From assembly GCF_004341845.1 (NCBI RefSeq), contig NZ_SLVB01000005.1, positions 1 through 64,000 on the forward strand: a DNA stretch of 64,000 nucleotides, written 5' to 3'. Shown piece by piece: positions 25,901-34,519 of this stretch (position 1 is the first letter of the stretch; the number at the start of each line of letters is the position of its first letter). Made by a program: the position numbers and the translations under genes. The notes under the pieces are model-generated. The model saw only the letters and a program-made list of their open reading frames with translations. It ran no database searches and was not told where the DNA came from. Source of the DNA: Novosphingobium sp. PhB165 (lineage in GTDB: Bacteria > Pseudomonadota > Alphaproteobacteria > Sphingomonadales > Sphingomonadaceae).

Positions 25901-27832
25901 ATGACGTTCCGGATTTTCGCCACCACGGTTTCGCTCGCGGCCCTCGCGGCAGCCTGCCCGACGATGGCTTTCGCCGACGAAGCAGATAGCGGCGACAGCA
26001 TCGTCGTTACCGCGCTGCGCACCCCGCTGGCGGCCGATCGCGTTGCCCAGACGGTGACCGTCCTCGACGACGCGCAGATCGTCGCCGCGCAGCCGATCGC
26101 CCTCACCGACATGCTGCTGCGCACGCCGGGCATCAGCCTTTCGCGCAACGGCGGCTACGGCACGACCACCAGCCTGCGCATTCGCGGCGCCGATGCCGGC
26201 CAGAGCGCGATGGTGATCGACGGCATGCGCCTCGCCGATCCGTCCTCGACGGCGGGCGGCTATGCCTTCTCCAATCTCTTCACCGACGATATCGATCACA
26301 TCGAGATCCTGCGTGGTCCGCAGTCGATCCTCTGGGGCAGCGATGCCATCGGCGGCGTCATCAATGTCACCACCCGGGCCCCGACCAAGCCGCTGGAAGG
26401 CAGCTTCGCGGTGGAAGCAGGCACGCACGATACCGTCTCGGCGCGTGCCGGCGTGGGCGGCACGTCGGATTCCATCGACTGGCGCGTCTCCGCCTCGCGC
26501 TTCACCACCGATGGCATCTCGGCCAGCGATCAGGGCACCGAGCCCGATGGCTATCGCCGGTCTGCGGCCAACGGGTCGTTCACATATCGCGTCGCGCCGG
26601 GCGTTTCGATCGATCTCAAGGGCTATTGGTCGGATTCGCATAACGACTTCGACGGCTTCGGCGGGGACTCGCTCGCCTATGGCGTGAACAAGGAGTGGGC
26701 GGGCTACGCCGGGCTCAACTTCGCGCTGCTGGATGGCAAGCTGGTCAACCGCGTGGCCGTGACCCAGACCGAGACCGACCGCCAGAACTTCGATCCCGCG
26801 CAGACCATCCGGCAGCTCACGTTCGATGCGCATGGCCGCGTGCGCCGCTACGAATATCAGGGCACCTACAGCTTCTCGGACGCGGTGCAGGCCGTCTTCG
26901 GCGCCGAGCGCGAGGAGCAGCGGATGACTACCGCCTCGCCCACGGACAGCACGGATCCTTACGTGCTCACGCCGAGCAAGGCGGATACCAACAGCGTCTA
27001 CGGCGAACTGCGCGTCAGCCCGGTGACCGGGCTCACCGTGAGCGGCGGCGCGCGTTACGACCATCAGTCGCGCTTCGGCGGCAACACGGTGTTCAGCGCC
27101 GGCGCGGCCTATACGCCGAACGCGGGCAAGACCGTGATTCGCGCCAGCTACGATCAGGGCTACAAGGCCCCGTCGCTCTACCAGCTGTTCAGCGACTATG
27201 GTGCGGCCAACCTCCAGCCTGAAAAGGCCAAGGGCTGGCAGGTGGGCGCCGAGCAGGGCCTTGGCGACCTGTTCCACGTCTCGGCCACCTGGTTCCAGCG
27301 CGATACCGACAACCTGATCGACTTCGCCTATTGCCCGACCAGCGGCACCCTGCCGGACATCTGCTACATCCCGGGCACCACCACCGAGCGCTTCGGCTAC
27401 TACGCCAATGTCCGCAAGGCCCATGCGCAGGGCCTCGAACTGGCGGCGTCCGCCAAGTGGAAGGTGCTCTTCGCCGAAGGCAACTACAGCCTGATCGAGG
27501 CGGAGGACCGCACGCCGGACAGCAGCACCTATGGCCGCCAGCTTCAGCGCGTGCCGCGCCATCTCGCCAATATCGAGGGCGGCGTGGACCTGCCGCAGGG
27601 CATCCGCGCCAGCATCGCCGCGCGCTATTCGGGCGAGAGCTACAACGCCGCCACCGGCACGGCGAAGCTTGACGATTACTGGTTGCTCGACTTGCGCGCC
27701 CAGTGGACAGTTGCCCCCGGGCTCATGCTTCAGGGCCGCATCGAAAACCTGACCGACAAGGACTACGAGACGGCGGCGGGCTACAATTCGCTCGGCCGTA
27801 CGGTTTACCTGGGCCTGAGGAGCCAGTTCTGA
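25901..27832 (+). CDS. btuB: TonB-dependent vitamin B12 receptor
   Basis: A 643-residue outer-membrane protein. A signal peptide ends at AFADEA, and DSIVVTALRTPL just after it is the TonB box. The plug domain runs from about 40 to 150 (MLLRTPGISLSRNGGYG, RGPQSILWGSDAIGGVINV) and the 22-strand barrel ends with YLGLRSQF, a terminal phenylalanine for BAM sorting. ATG 25901 has GAAGGAAA upstream and starts the signal peptide. Its place directly behind a cobalamin riboswitch and ahead of cob genes identifies cobalamin or cobinamide as substrate. TonB-ExbBD energises uptake; no btuCDF is visible in this window. Confidence 0.9.
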   Translation: MTFRIFATTVSLAALAAACPTMAFADEADSGDSIVVTALRTPLAADRVAQTVTVLDDAQIVAAQPIALTDMLLRTPGISLSRNGGYGTTTSLRIRGADAGQSAMVIDGMRLADPSSTAGGYAFSNLFTDDIDHIEILRGPQSILWGSDAIGGVINVTTRAPTKPLEGSFAVEAGTHDTVSARAGVGGTSDSIDWRVSASRFTTDGISASDQGTEPDGYRRSAANGSFTYRVAPGVSIDLKGYWSDSHNDFDGFGGDSLAYGVNKEWAGYAGLNFALLDGKLVNRVAVTQTETDRQNFDPAQTIRQLTFDAHGRVRRYEYQGTYSFSDAVQAVFGAEREEQRMTTASPTDSTDPYVLTPSKADTNSVYGELRVSPVTGLTVSGGARYDHQSRFGGNTVFSAGAAYTPNAGKTVIRASYDQGYKAPSLYQLFSDYGAANLQPEKAKGWQVGAEQGLGDLFHVSATWFQRDTDNLIDFAYCPTSGTLPDICYIPGTTTERFGYYANVRKAHAQGLELAASAKWKVLFAEGNYSLIEAEDRTPDSSTYGRQLQRVPRHLANIEGGVDLPQGIRASIAARYSGESYNAATGTAKLDDYWLLDLRAQWTVAPGLMLQGRIENLTDKDYETAAGYNSLGRTVYLGLRSQF

Positions 27833-28239
27833 TGTTGAACGCAGTCGAGCCGGGACCGTCGGTGGTGGTTTGCAGCACCTGCCGGTTCTCGGCCGCTGCG
27901 CGCGAGGACGAAGGCGGGCAGCGCGGCGGCGCGCTGCTGGCCGAGGCCATGCGCACGGTGCAGGCCGCCGAACCGGGCCTGCAAGGCGTGGCGGTCCAGG
28001 AGATGCCCTGCCTGTTCGCCTGCCAGCGCCACTGCGCCGTTCATCTGCGCGCGCCGGGCAAGGTGGGCTATGTGCTGGGCGATTTCACGCCCGACGAAGA
28101 GGCCGCGCGCGCGATCCTCGAATATGCCGTGCGCCACGCGGCCAGCGAGGAAGGGCAGGTCCCTTACCGCGAATGGCCGCAGGGCGTGAAAGGCCACTTC
28201 ATCACCCGCACTCCCCCCGAAGGGTATATCTGCACATGA
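27832..28239 (+). CDS. DUF1636 cysteine-rich protein of the B12 operon
   Basis: A protein of 135 residues with a thioredoxin-like ferredoxin pattern: Cys14 and Cys17 in CSTC, then Cys60, Cys64 and Cys68 in CLFACQRHC. DUF1636 proteins recur in alphaproteobacterial cobalamin operons but have no proven role; iron-sulfur or cobalt binding is plausible. The start overlaps the btuB stop by one base (TGATG), with GAGGAG upstream, and the end overlaps cobT by four bases, so expression is coupled on both sides. Confidence 0.75.
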   Translation: MLNAVEPGPSVVVCSTCRFSAAAREDEGGQRGGALLAEAMRTVQAAEPGLQGVAVQEMPCLFACQRHCAVHLRAPGKVGYVLGDFTPDEEAARAILEYAVRHAASEEGQVPYREWPQGVKGHFITRTPPEGYICT

Positions 28240-29282
28240 CCATGTTCGCCGACAGCGCGGCTTTCGCCGCCGCGCTTGCCGATCTTCCCGCACCCGACGC
28301 CGAGGCTGCCGATGCGGCCGCGCGGCGGCAGGCGGAGCTGACCAAGCCCGCCGGCTCGCTGGGCCGGCTGGAGGAGATCGCGGTCTTCATGGCCGGCTGG
28401 CAGGGCCGGGAAATCCCCCGCGCCGAGCGGATCCACGCGGTGATCTTCGCAGGCAACCACGGCGTCGCTGCGCGCGGGGTGAGCGCCTATCCGCCCGAAG
28501 TCACCCACCAGATGGTCGCCAATTTCCGTGCGGGCGGGGCGGCGATCAATGCGCTGACGCGCGCCTGCGGGGCGGAACTGGGCGTGGTGCCGCTCGATCT
28601 CGACCGGCCGACCGGCGACATCACGCATGAGCCGGCCATGAGCGCGGCCGAATGCCTTCAGGCGATCAATATTGGCGCCGCCGTGGTCCGGCCCGAAACC
28701 GACCTGCTGTTCGTGGGCGAGATGGGCATCGGCAACACCACCCCTGCCGCCGCGCTTTCGGCGCAAGTCTTCGGCGGCGAGGCACGCGACTGGACCGGCC
28801 GTGGCACCGGGCTCGACGACACGGGCATGGCGCGCAAGGCCGAGGCGGTAGCAGCGGCACTGGCGCTCCACGGCGCCGATTGCACCGACGCTTTCGAGAC
28901 GCTGCGCCGCCTTGGCGGCCGCGAGATCGCCGCGATGGCGGGCGCCGTGCTGGCGGCGCGGCATCACCGCGTTCCGGTCCTGCTCGACGGGTTCATCTGC
29001 TGCGCATCGCTGGCGCCGCTCTTCGCGGACAACGGCGGCGTGCTGGACCACTGTCTGGCCGCGCATTGCTCGGCCGAGGCGGGGCACGTGCGGTTGCTGG
29101 AGAAGCTGGGCCTCGATCCGCTGCTCCACCTTGGCATGCGCCTTGGCGAAGGCTCCGGCGCGGCCGTGGCGGCGCAAGTCGTGCTCTCGGCCCTGGCGGC
29201 CCATGAAGGCATGGCGACGTTTGCCGAAGCCGCCGTTGCCGGGGCGCAGGCCGGAGTTGGCGCCGGAACGGAGACCGCGTGA
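28236..29282 (+). CDS. cobT: Nicotinate-nucleotide--dimethylbenzimidazole phosphoribosyltransferase
   Basis: This enzyme makes alpha-ribazole 5'-phosphate from nicotinate mononucleotide and dimethylbenzimidazole for the lower loop of B12. Family blocks are present: LTKPAGSLGRLEEIAVF, VIFAGNHGVAARGVSAYP, LFVGEMGIGNTTPAAAL, and HLGMRLGEGSGAAVA with the catalytic-glutamate region near the C-terminus. Length (348 residues) is normal. The ATG overlaps the DUF1636 stop and its own stop overlaps the phosphatase gene, four bases each. Confidence 0.9.
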   Translation: MTMFADSAAFAAALADLPAPDAEAADAAARRQAELTKPAGSLGRLEEIAVFMAGWQGREIPRAERIHAVIFAGNHGVAARGVSAYPPEVTHQMVANFRAGGAAINALTRACGAELGVVPLDLDRPTGDITHEPAMSAAECLQAINIGAAVVRPETDLLFVGEMGIGNTTPAAALSAQVFGGEARDWTGRGTGLDDTGMARKAEAVAAALALHGADCTDAFETLRRLGGREIAAMAGAVLAARHHRVPVLLDGFICCASLAPLFADNGGVLDHCLAAHCSAEAGHVRLLEKLGLDPLLHLGMRLGEGSGAAVAAQVVLSALAAHEGMATFAEAAVAGAQAGVGAGTETA

Positions 29283-29863
29283 ACGGCATTGTCCTTCACC
29301 TGATGCGCCACGGCGAGCCACGCGAACCGGGCCTCCTGCTCGGCCATCGCGACGATCCGCCGCTTCCATCGGGTACCGCGCGCTGCGTGCTGCGGGCGGA
29401 TGGGTTGGACTTCGCCCAGGTGCTGAGTTCGGACCTCTCGCGCTCGCAAGTCCCCGCGCGGCAGATCGCCGGCCAGCGGAAACTGCCGCACCGCTCCGAC
29501 CGGCGCTGGCGCGAACTCGATTTCGGCGAGTGGGACGGCATGGCCCCGCATGAGCTGGACCCCGCCGTGCAGACGCGGTTCTGGGACGATCCGGAAGGCT
29601 CCGCCCCGCCCGGCGGCGAGCGCTGGTCGCAGTTGCGCAACCGCATTGCCGAGGCCCTGCGCGGGATCGACCGCGCAACACTGGTTGTCACTCATGCCGG
29701 TGCCATGCGCGCTGTGCTCTCGGTGCTGTTCGGCTTCGATCACCGGCAAGTCTGGGCTTTCGAGCTGGGCTATAGCGCGCTGCTCAGCCTGCGGCTCTGG
29801 CCGGAAACGGGTGGACGGCTCCCGGCCGCGCAGATCGTCTCGCTGGACCGGGGTAGCGCGTGA
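29279..29863 (+). CDS. Histidine phosphatase, probable alpha-ribazole-5'-phosphate phosphatase
   Basis: A 194-residue phosphoglycerate-mutase-superfamily protein. LHLMRHGEP carries the catalytic RHG histidine, SSDLSRS the conserved arginine region, WRELDFGEWDGM the acceptor glutamate region and VVTHAGAMRAVLSVL the second histidine. In cobalamin operons this family removes the 5' phosphate of alpha-ribazole or of cobalamin phosphate (CobC of Salmonella), fitting its place between cobT and cobS. The match to that specific activity is by context. GTG start overlaps cobT by four bases. Confidence 0.8.
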   Translation: MNGIVLHLMRHGEPREPGLLLGHRDDPPLPSGTARCVLRADGLDFAQVLSSDLSRSQVPARQIAGQRKLPHRSDRRWRELDFGEWDGMAPHELDPAVQTRFWDDPEGSAPPGGERWSQLRNRIAEALRGIDRATLVVTHAGAMRAVLSVLFGFDHRQVWAFELGYSALLSLRLWPETGGRLPAAQIVSLDRGSA

Positions 29864-30576
29864 TCCGGCAAGTCGTCCTCGCGCTTCAGTTCCTGACGCG
29901 CCTGCCACTGCCGGCCGTGCGCGCGGATAATGACGACTTTGCGAAATCGATGCGTTGGTTTCCGCTGGCGGGTCTGGTGGTGGGGGCATTGGTCGCCGGA
30001 TGCTGGTGGCTGGGCGCGAAGGCCGGGGCGGACTGGCTGGCGGCGCTGGCCGGGCTGGTCGCCTGGGTCGCGGTGACGGGCGCGCTCCATCTCGACGGGC
30101 TTGGCGACATCGCCGATGCCACGGGCGCCGCGCACAAGGACCGGGCGCGGCTTTCGGCGGTTCTGGCCGACCCCCATGTCGGCAGCTTTGCGGTCGTCAC
30201 TATCGTGCTGCAACTGCTGGCCAAGCTGGTGCTGCTCCATGCGCTGATGCCGGGGCAGGTCTGGGCGCTCCTGCTGGTGCCCGCGCTGGCGCGGATCGGG
30301 CCGCTGTTCTGGACCATGGCCCTGCCGCCGCTGCACGAAGGGCTCGGAAGCCGTTTTCGCAGCGCGATCCGGTGGCCGCATCTCGCTGTCTGGTGCTTGC
30401 TGGCGGTACTGGCCGGAGCCCTGATCGCGCCGTCTCTGCTCGTTCTGTTCCTTGCCGTGCCGCTCTGGGGCTGCTGGTTGAAGAGCCGGATCGGCGGCAT
30501 TTCGGGCGACGGGCACGGCGCGGGGATCGAGCTTGTCGAAACCGCGCTGCTCGCCGCGCTGGTGGTGCTGCGGTGA
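29860..30576 (+). CDS. cobS: Adenosylcobinamide-GDP ribazoletransferase (cobalamin synthase)
   Basis: An integral membrane enzyme of 238 residues joining adenosylcobinamide-GDP to alpha-ribazole. LQFLTRLPLP at the start, FPLAGLVVGAL, GALHLDGLGDIADATG with the acidic metal-binding motif, and FAVVTIVLQLLAKLVLL are diagnostic CobS blocks; GGISGDGHGAGIE near the end is the second acidic motif. Several membrane segments follow the family pattern. It overlaps both neighbours by four bases. Confidence 0.9.
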   Translation: MIRQVVLALQFLTRLPLPAVRADNDDFAKSMRWFPLAGLVVGALVAGCWWLGAKAGADWLAALAGLVAWVAVTGALHLDGLGDIADATGAAHKDRARLSAVLADPHVGSFAVVTIVLQLLAKLVLLHALMPGQVWALLLVPALARIGPLFWTMALPPLHEGLGSRFRSAIRWPHLAVWCLLAVLAGALIAPSLLVLFLAVPLWGCWLKSRIGGISGDGHGAGIELVETALLAALVVLR

Positions 30577-31553
30577 TCGCGCGGTTCCTGCACCATGGCG
30601 GCCGCGTGGCGGAAGCGGCGCGGCTGTTCGGCGGCGTGCAGGAGGGCTGGCTCGACCTTTCCACCGGCCTCAATCCCGTGCCCTGGCCGATCCCGCCCGC
30701 ATTGACGCCGGACTGGAGCGCCTTGCCCGACCCGGATGGGCTCGCCCGGCTGGAGACCGTCGCCGCTCGCCACTTTGGCGTCGATCCGGCGCTGTGCTGC
30801 GCAGTCCCCGGCAGCGAGACGGCGCTGCGTTTGCTCGGGCATGTGCTAGGCCTGCCGGGCCGCGCGCTGGTGCCGTGCTATCGCAGCCATGTCGAGGCTT
30901 TCGCGGAATCCCGCCCGGTGCGCTTTGGCGAGGAACCGGCCGCGCCCGAAGTGGTCGTCATGGCCAATCCGAACAATCCGGATGGCGCTCAGCACGCGCG
31001 CGGCGATGTGGTGGACTGGGCCGAGCGGATCGAACGGCAGGGTGGCTGGCTGATCGTGGACGAAGCCTTCGCCGATTGCCGCCCGGAAACGAGCGTGGCC
31101 GATGCGGTGGACGGAGGCCGGCTCATCGTCCTGCGTTCGTTCGGCAAGTTCTTCGGGCTCGCCGGGCTGCGCCTCGGCTTCGTGCTGGCGCCGCCGGAGA
31201 TCCTGTCCACGCTGCGCGCACTGATGGGAAGCTGGCCCCTCCACACGGCGGCGCTGACCATCGGCGCGGCCGCCTATGGCGATATCGACTGGATCGCCAG
31301 GACCCGGCAGGAGCTTCCCCCCCGCGCCGCCAAGCTGGATGCGGTGCTGCGGCGTCACGACCTCGAACCGCGCGGCGATTGCCCGCTGTTCCGTCTGGTC
31401 ACCGGCTGCGCGGCTGGCGAGGTCTTCGAACGCCTTGCCCGCGCGCGGATACTGGTGCGCCCCTTCGAGCAATTCCCCGACTGGCTGCGCTTCGGCGTGC
31501 CCGCCGATGCCGCCGCGCTGGCGCGTCTCGACGCGGCGCTGGGCCATGGCTGA
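30573..31553 (+). CDS. cobD: Threonine-phosphate decarboxylase / cobalamin aminotransferase-fold protein
   Basis: A PLP-dependent class I/II aminotransferase-fold enzyme of 326 residues, which in cobalamin pathways supplies (R)-1-amino-2-propanol phosphate. HHGGRVAEAARLFG and DLSTGLNPVPWP at the start are typical, MANPNNPDGAQH binds PLP, LIVDEAFADCRPE holds the aspartate and LRSFGKFFGLAGLRLGF the Schiff-base lysine. In Alphaproteobacteria the same protein is often named CobC. GTG 30573 overlaps cobS by four bases. Confidence 0.85.
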   Translation: MIARFLHHGGRVAEAARLFGGVQEGWLDLSTGLNPVPWPIPPALTPDWSALPDPDGLARLETVAARHFGVDPALCCAVPGSETALRLLGHVLGLPGRALVPCYRSHVEAFAESRPVRFGEEPAAPEVVVMANPNNPDGAQHARGDVVDWAERIERQGGWLIVDEAFADCRPETSVADAVDGGRLIVLRSFGKFFGLAGLRLGFVLAPPEILSTLRALMGSWPLHTAALTIGAAAYGDIDWIARTRQELPPRAAKLDAVLRRHDLEPRGDCPLFRLVTGCAAGEVFERLARARILVRPFEQFPDWLRFGVPADAAALARLDAALGHG

Positions 31554-32484
31554 TCCGGTCGCCGTCGCGGCGCTGGCGCTTGAGGCACTGCTGGGCTGGC
31601 CGTCGCGACTGCATGCGTTGACCGGCCATCCGGTGGGCTTTTTCGCGAAAGTGATCGGTGCCTGCGAGCGCGTGCTGAACCGCGCGGCATGGCCCGCGTT
31701 CCTGCGCCGCATTGCGGGGCTTGGCGCGATGCTCGCGCTGATCGGCGGGGTTGTCGGCGCGGCGCTGCTGGCCGAATTCGCCGTCCGCGCCGTGGCCGGG
31801 AACTTCGCATGGATTGCACTCGCGTTGTTGGCGTGGCCCGCGCTGGCTGCGCGCAGTCTCGACGATCATGTGCGCCCGGTGTTGGCCGCGCTGGAGGCCG
31901 GAGACCTCTCCGCCGCGCGGCGCGCGGTGGGCATGATCGTCGGCCGCGAGACCGCGCAACTTGACGAGGCGGGCGTCGTCCGGGCCGCGATCGAAAGCCT
32001 TGCCGAAAGCTTCTGCGACGGCGTCGCCGCGCCGCTGTTCTGGCTGTTGGTCGGCGGACTTCCGGGCGTCTGGGCCTACAAGGCGATCAACACGGCGGAC
32101 AGCCTGATCGGCCATCCGGAGGAGCCGCTGCGCGCCTATGGCTGGGCGGCGGCGCGGATCGACGATCTCGCGAACCTGATCCCGGCGCGGCTGGCGGGTG
32201 TGTTGCTCTGCCTTGCCGGAGCGGGCGGTTGGCGCGTGCTGGCGCGCGACCATGGCCGCCATGCCTCGCCCAATGCCGGATGGCCGGAGGCGGCGATGGC
32301 GGGCGCGCTGGGCGTGCGGCTGGCCGGGCCCGTCACCTATGACGGCGTGCTTGCGGCCAAGCCGTGGATCGGGGAGGAGGGCGCCGAAGCGCAGGCGGCG
32401 GATTTGCGGCGGGCACTGGCGATCTACCGCCGGGCCTGCGGGCTGCTGGGACTTATCGCGTTAGGAGTAGCATGGCTGGCTTGA
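31546..32484 (+). CDS. cbiB: Adenosylcobinamide-phosphate synthase
   Basis: A membrane enzyme (312 residues, about five helices) attaching the aminopropanol arm to adenosylcobyric acid. Recognisable blocks are ALLGWPSRLHALTGHPVG at the start, VGMIVGRETAQLDEAGV, AIESLAESFCDGVAAPLFW and AYKAINTADSLIGH, with DDLANLIPARL further on. Called CobD in Pseudomonas nomenclature. ATG 31546 overlaps the aminotransferase gene by eight bases and the 3' end overlaps cobQ by 13. Confidence 0.9.
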   Translation: MADPVAVAALALEALLGWPSRLHALTGHPVGFFAKVIGACERVLNRAAWPAFLRRIAGLGAMLALIGGVVGAALLAEFAVRAVAGNFAWIALALLAWPALAARSLDDHVRPVLAALEAGDLSAARRAVGMIVGRETAQLDEAGVVRAAIESLAESFCDGVAAPLFWLLVGGLPGVWAYKAINTADSLIGHPEEPLRAYGWAAARIDDLANLIPARLAGVLLCLAGAGGWRVLARDHGRHASPNAGWPEAAMAGALGVRLAGPVTYDGVLAAKPWIGEEGAEAQAADLRRALAIYRRACGLLGLIALGVAWLA

Positions 32485-33926
32485 TGTTGCAGGGAACCGG
32501 CTCCGACGTGGGCAAGTCGGTCATGGTCGCGGGGCTGTGCCGTGCGCTGGTCAACCGGGGTTTGCGGGTGCTGCCGTTCAAGCCGCAGAACATGTCCAAC
32601 AATGCCGCCGTCACCCCGGAAGGCGGCGAGATCGGCCGCGCGCAGGCGCTTCAGGCGCTCGCCGCGCGGGCGCCCCTCCATGTCGACATGAACCCCGTTC
32701 TACTGAAGCCTCAGGCCGACCGGACCTCGCAACTGGTGGTTCACGGCGAAGTGCGCGGCACACTGGGAAGTGCCAATTTCCGCGAGGCGCGGCGCACGCT
32801 GCTGCCCGAAGTCATGGCCAGCTACCGCCGGCTGGAGGCGCGCTGCGACCTCGTGGTGGTCGAAGGCGCGGGCTCTCCGGCCGAGATCAACTTGCGCGCC
32901 GGGGACATCGCCAACATGGGCTTCGCGCGCGAAGCAGACGTTCCCGTGGTGCTGATCGGCGATATCGACCGGGGCGGGGTGATCGCCTCGCTGGTGGGCA
33001 CCCGCGCGGTGATCGAGCCTGAGGATGCCGCGCAGATCCGGGGTTTTCTCATCAACAAGTTCCGCGGCGATCCGGCGCTTTTCGCCGATGGCTATGCCGC
33101 CATCGAGCAGCGCTCGGGCTGGCGCGGCTATGGCGTGCTGCCGTGGCAGAGCGCGGTCGGCCGCCTGCCGAGCGAGGACGCCGTGGTGCTCGAACGCGGG
33201 CTGGGCGGCGGCTCCGGCAAGCTGCTCGTCGCCTGCCCGATCCTGCCGCGCATCGCTAATTTCGACGATCTCGATCCGCTGCGGCAGGAGTCCGGCGTGG
33301 AGGTCGCGATGATCCCACCGGGCACGCCGATTCCGGCCGAAGCTGCGCTGATCGTGTTGCCGGGCTCCAAGGCGACCCTGGCCGACATGGCCTTCATGCG
33401 GGCCGAGGGCTGGGATATCGACGTGCTCGCGCATCATCGGCGCGGGGGCATGATCCTGGGCATCTGCGGCGGTTTCCAGATGCTGGGCAGGACCATTGCC
33501 GACCCGCTGGGGATCGAGGGCGAGCCGGGTGAAATGGCGGGGCTGGGCCTGCTCGATGTCACGACGGTGCTGGGCAATCGCAAGGCCCTGCGCGAGGTTT
33601 CGGGCACCGCACTCGGCGTGAACCTGACCGGTTACGAGATGCACATGGGCGTCACTGAACGTGACATGGCAGCGCCGTTCGCCATGCTCGACGGAGATCG
33701 GCCCGACGGCGCCGTCGATGCCAGTGGACGCGTGATCGGAACCTACTGCCACGGCTTGCTCGCCTCGACCGATCTGCGTGCCGAACTGCTCGCCCGTCTT
33801 GGCGCGGCGAGCGACCGGCGCGACCACCATGCCGAAGTCGATGCCGCGCTGAACGAACTCGCCGCCGCCATGGAGGAGCATCTCGACATAGATGGCCTCC
33901 TGGCCCTTACGGAGTATCGCCCATGA
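32472..33926 (+). CDS. cobQ: Cobyric acid synthase
   Basis: A 484-residue glutamine amidotransferase amidating side chains b, d, e and g. MLQGTGSDVGKSVMVAGLCR is the N-terminal P-loop-like motif, PFKPQNMSNNAAVTPEGGEIGRAQ the signature block, and VVVEGAGSPAEINLRAGDIAN and LIGDIDRGGVIASLVG follow. ILGICGGFQMLG contains the nucleophile cysteine of the C-terminal amidotransferase half, and YCHGLLAS the histidine. AGGAG five bases upstream and overlap with cbiB support ATG 32472. Confidence 0.92.
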   Translation: MAGLMLQGTGSDVGKSVMVAGLCRALVNRGLRVLPFKPQNMSNNAAVTPEGGEIGRAQALQALAARAPLHVDMNPVLLKPQADRTSQLVVHGEVRGTLGSANFREARRTLLPEVMASYRRLEARCDLVVVEGAGSPAEINLRAGDIANMGFAREADVPVVLIGDIDRGGVIASLVGTRAVIEPEDAAQIRGFLINKFRGDPALFADGYAAIEQRSGWRGYGVLPWQSAVGRLPSEDAVVLERGLGGGSGKLLVACPILPRIANFDDLDPLRQESGVEVAMIPPGTPIPAEAALIVLPGSKATLADMAFMRAEGWDIDVLAHHRRGGMILGICGGFQMLGRTIADPLGIEGEPGEMAGLGLLDVTTVLGNRKALREVSGTALGVNLTGYEMHMGVTERDMAAPFAMLDGDRPDGAVDASGRVIGTYCHGLLASTDLRAELLARLGAASDRRDHHAEVDAALNELAAAMEEHLDIDGLLALTEYRP

Positions 33927-34432
33927 CCCGGAGCACTCTCGTCCTCGGCGGCGCGCGTTCGGGAAAGAGCCGCCATGCGCAGGCCCTGATCGAGGGCTTT
34001 CCTGGCCGTCTTGCCTATATCGCCACCGGCGAGGGGCTCGACCTGGAGATGGAGGCGCGCATCGCTCGTCACCGCGAGGAGCGGGGCCCGCGCTGGAGCA
34101 CGATCGAGGCGCCGCTCGATCTCGTCGCCGCCATCGCGCGCGGGGCCGACGAGGCCGATGCCGTGCTGGTCGATTGCCTCACGCTCTGGCTGTCCAACCT
34201 GATGTTGGCCGAGATCGCGCTGGCGCCCCGGTTCGATGCGCTCTGCGCCGCGGTGGCCGCCTGTCCTTGCCCGATTGCGCTGGTGGCCAACGAGGTCGGG
34301 CTGGGCCTTGTCCCGGAAACCCCGCTGGGCCGCGCTTTCCGCGATGAGGCGGGGCGGCTCAACCAGCGGATTGCCGCGATTGCCGATTCCGTGGTCTTCG
34401 TCGCGGCCGGTCTGCCGCTGCGGCTGAAGTAG
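33923..34432 (+). CDS. cobU: Adenosylcobinamide kinase / adenosylcobinamide-phosphate guanylyltransferase
   Basis: A 169-residue bifunctional enzyme (CobP in Pseudomonas) phosphorylating cobinamide and adding GMP. LVLGGARSGKSRHAQ is the Walker A loop, AYIATGEGLDLEMEARIARH holds the guanylylation-site histidine region, VLVDCLTLWLSNLML is the Walker B-like block and VANEVGLGLVPETPLGRAFRD the C-terminal signature. It is the last gene of the unit: its ATG overlaps cobQ and a strong terminator follows nine bases after the stop. Confidence 0.9.
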   Translation: MTRSTLVLGGARSGKSRHAQALIEGFPGRLAYIATGEGLDLEMEARIARHREERGPRWSTIEAPLDLVAAIARGADEADAVLVDCLTLWLSNLMLAEIALAPRFDALCAAVAACPCPIALVANEVGLGLVPETPLGRAFRDEAGRLNQRIAAIADSVVFVAAGLPLRLK

Positions 34433-34440
34433 CCGCGCAC

Positions 34441-34472
34441 AAAAAAGGCCGCCTGCGAAGAGGCGGCCTTTT
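34441..34472. terminator. Bidirectional terminator between cobU and the chemoreceptor gene
   Basis: AAAAAAGGCCGCCT and AGGCGGCCTTTT pair around GCGAAG. A-rich on one side and T-rich on the other, it can end the plus-strand B12 operon and the convergent chemoreceptor transcript. Confidence 0.9.
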
Positions 34473-34519
34473 CAGGATGAGGCGGCCGCCCAAAGGGCAG
34501 CCGGCCGGAGATCAATGCG

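Noticed and set aside
25262..27562. A 766-codon open frame on the minus strand opposite btuB
   Set aside because: It is antisense to a clear TonB-dependent receptor and both riboswitches, is open only because of high GC, and resembles no family.
28164..29681. Long minus-strand frame opposite cobT and the phosphatase gene
   Set aside because: Arg/Ala/Gly-rich shadow of well-supported plus-strand genes, with no ribosome site.
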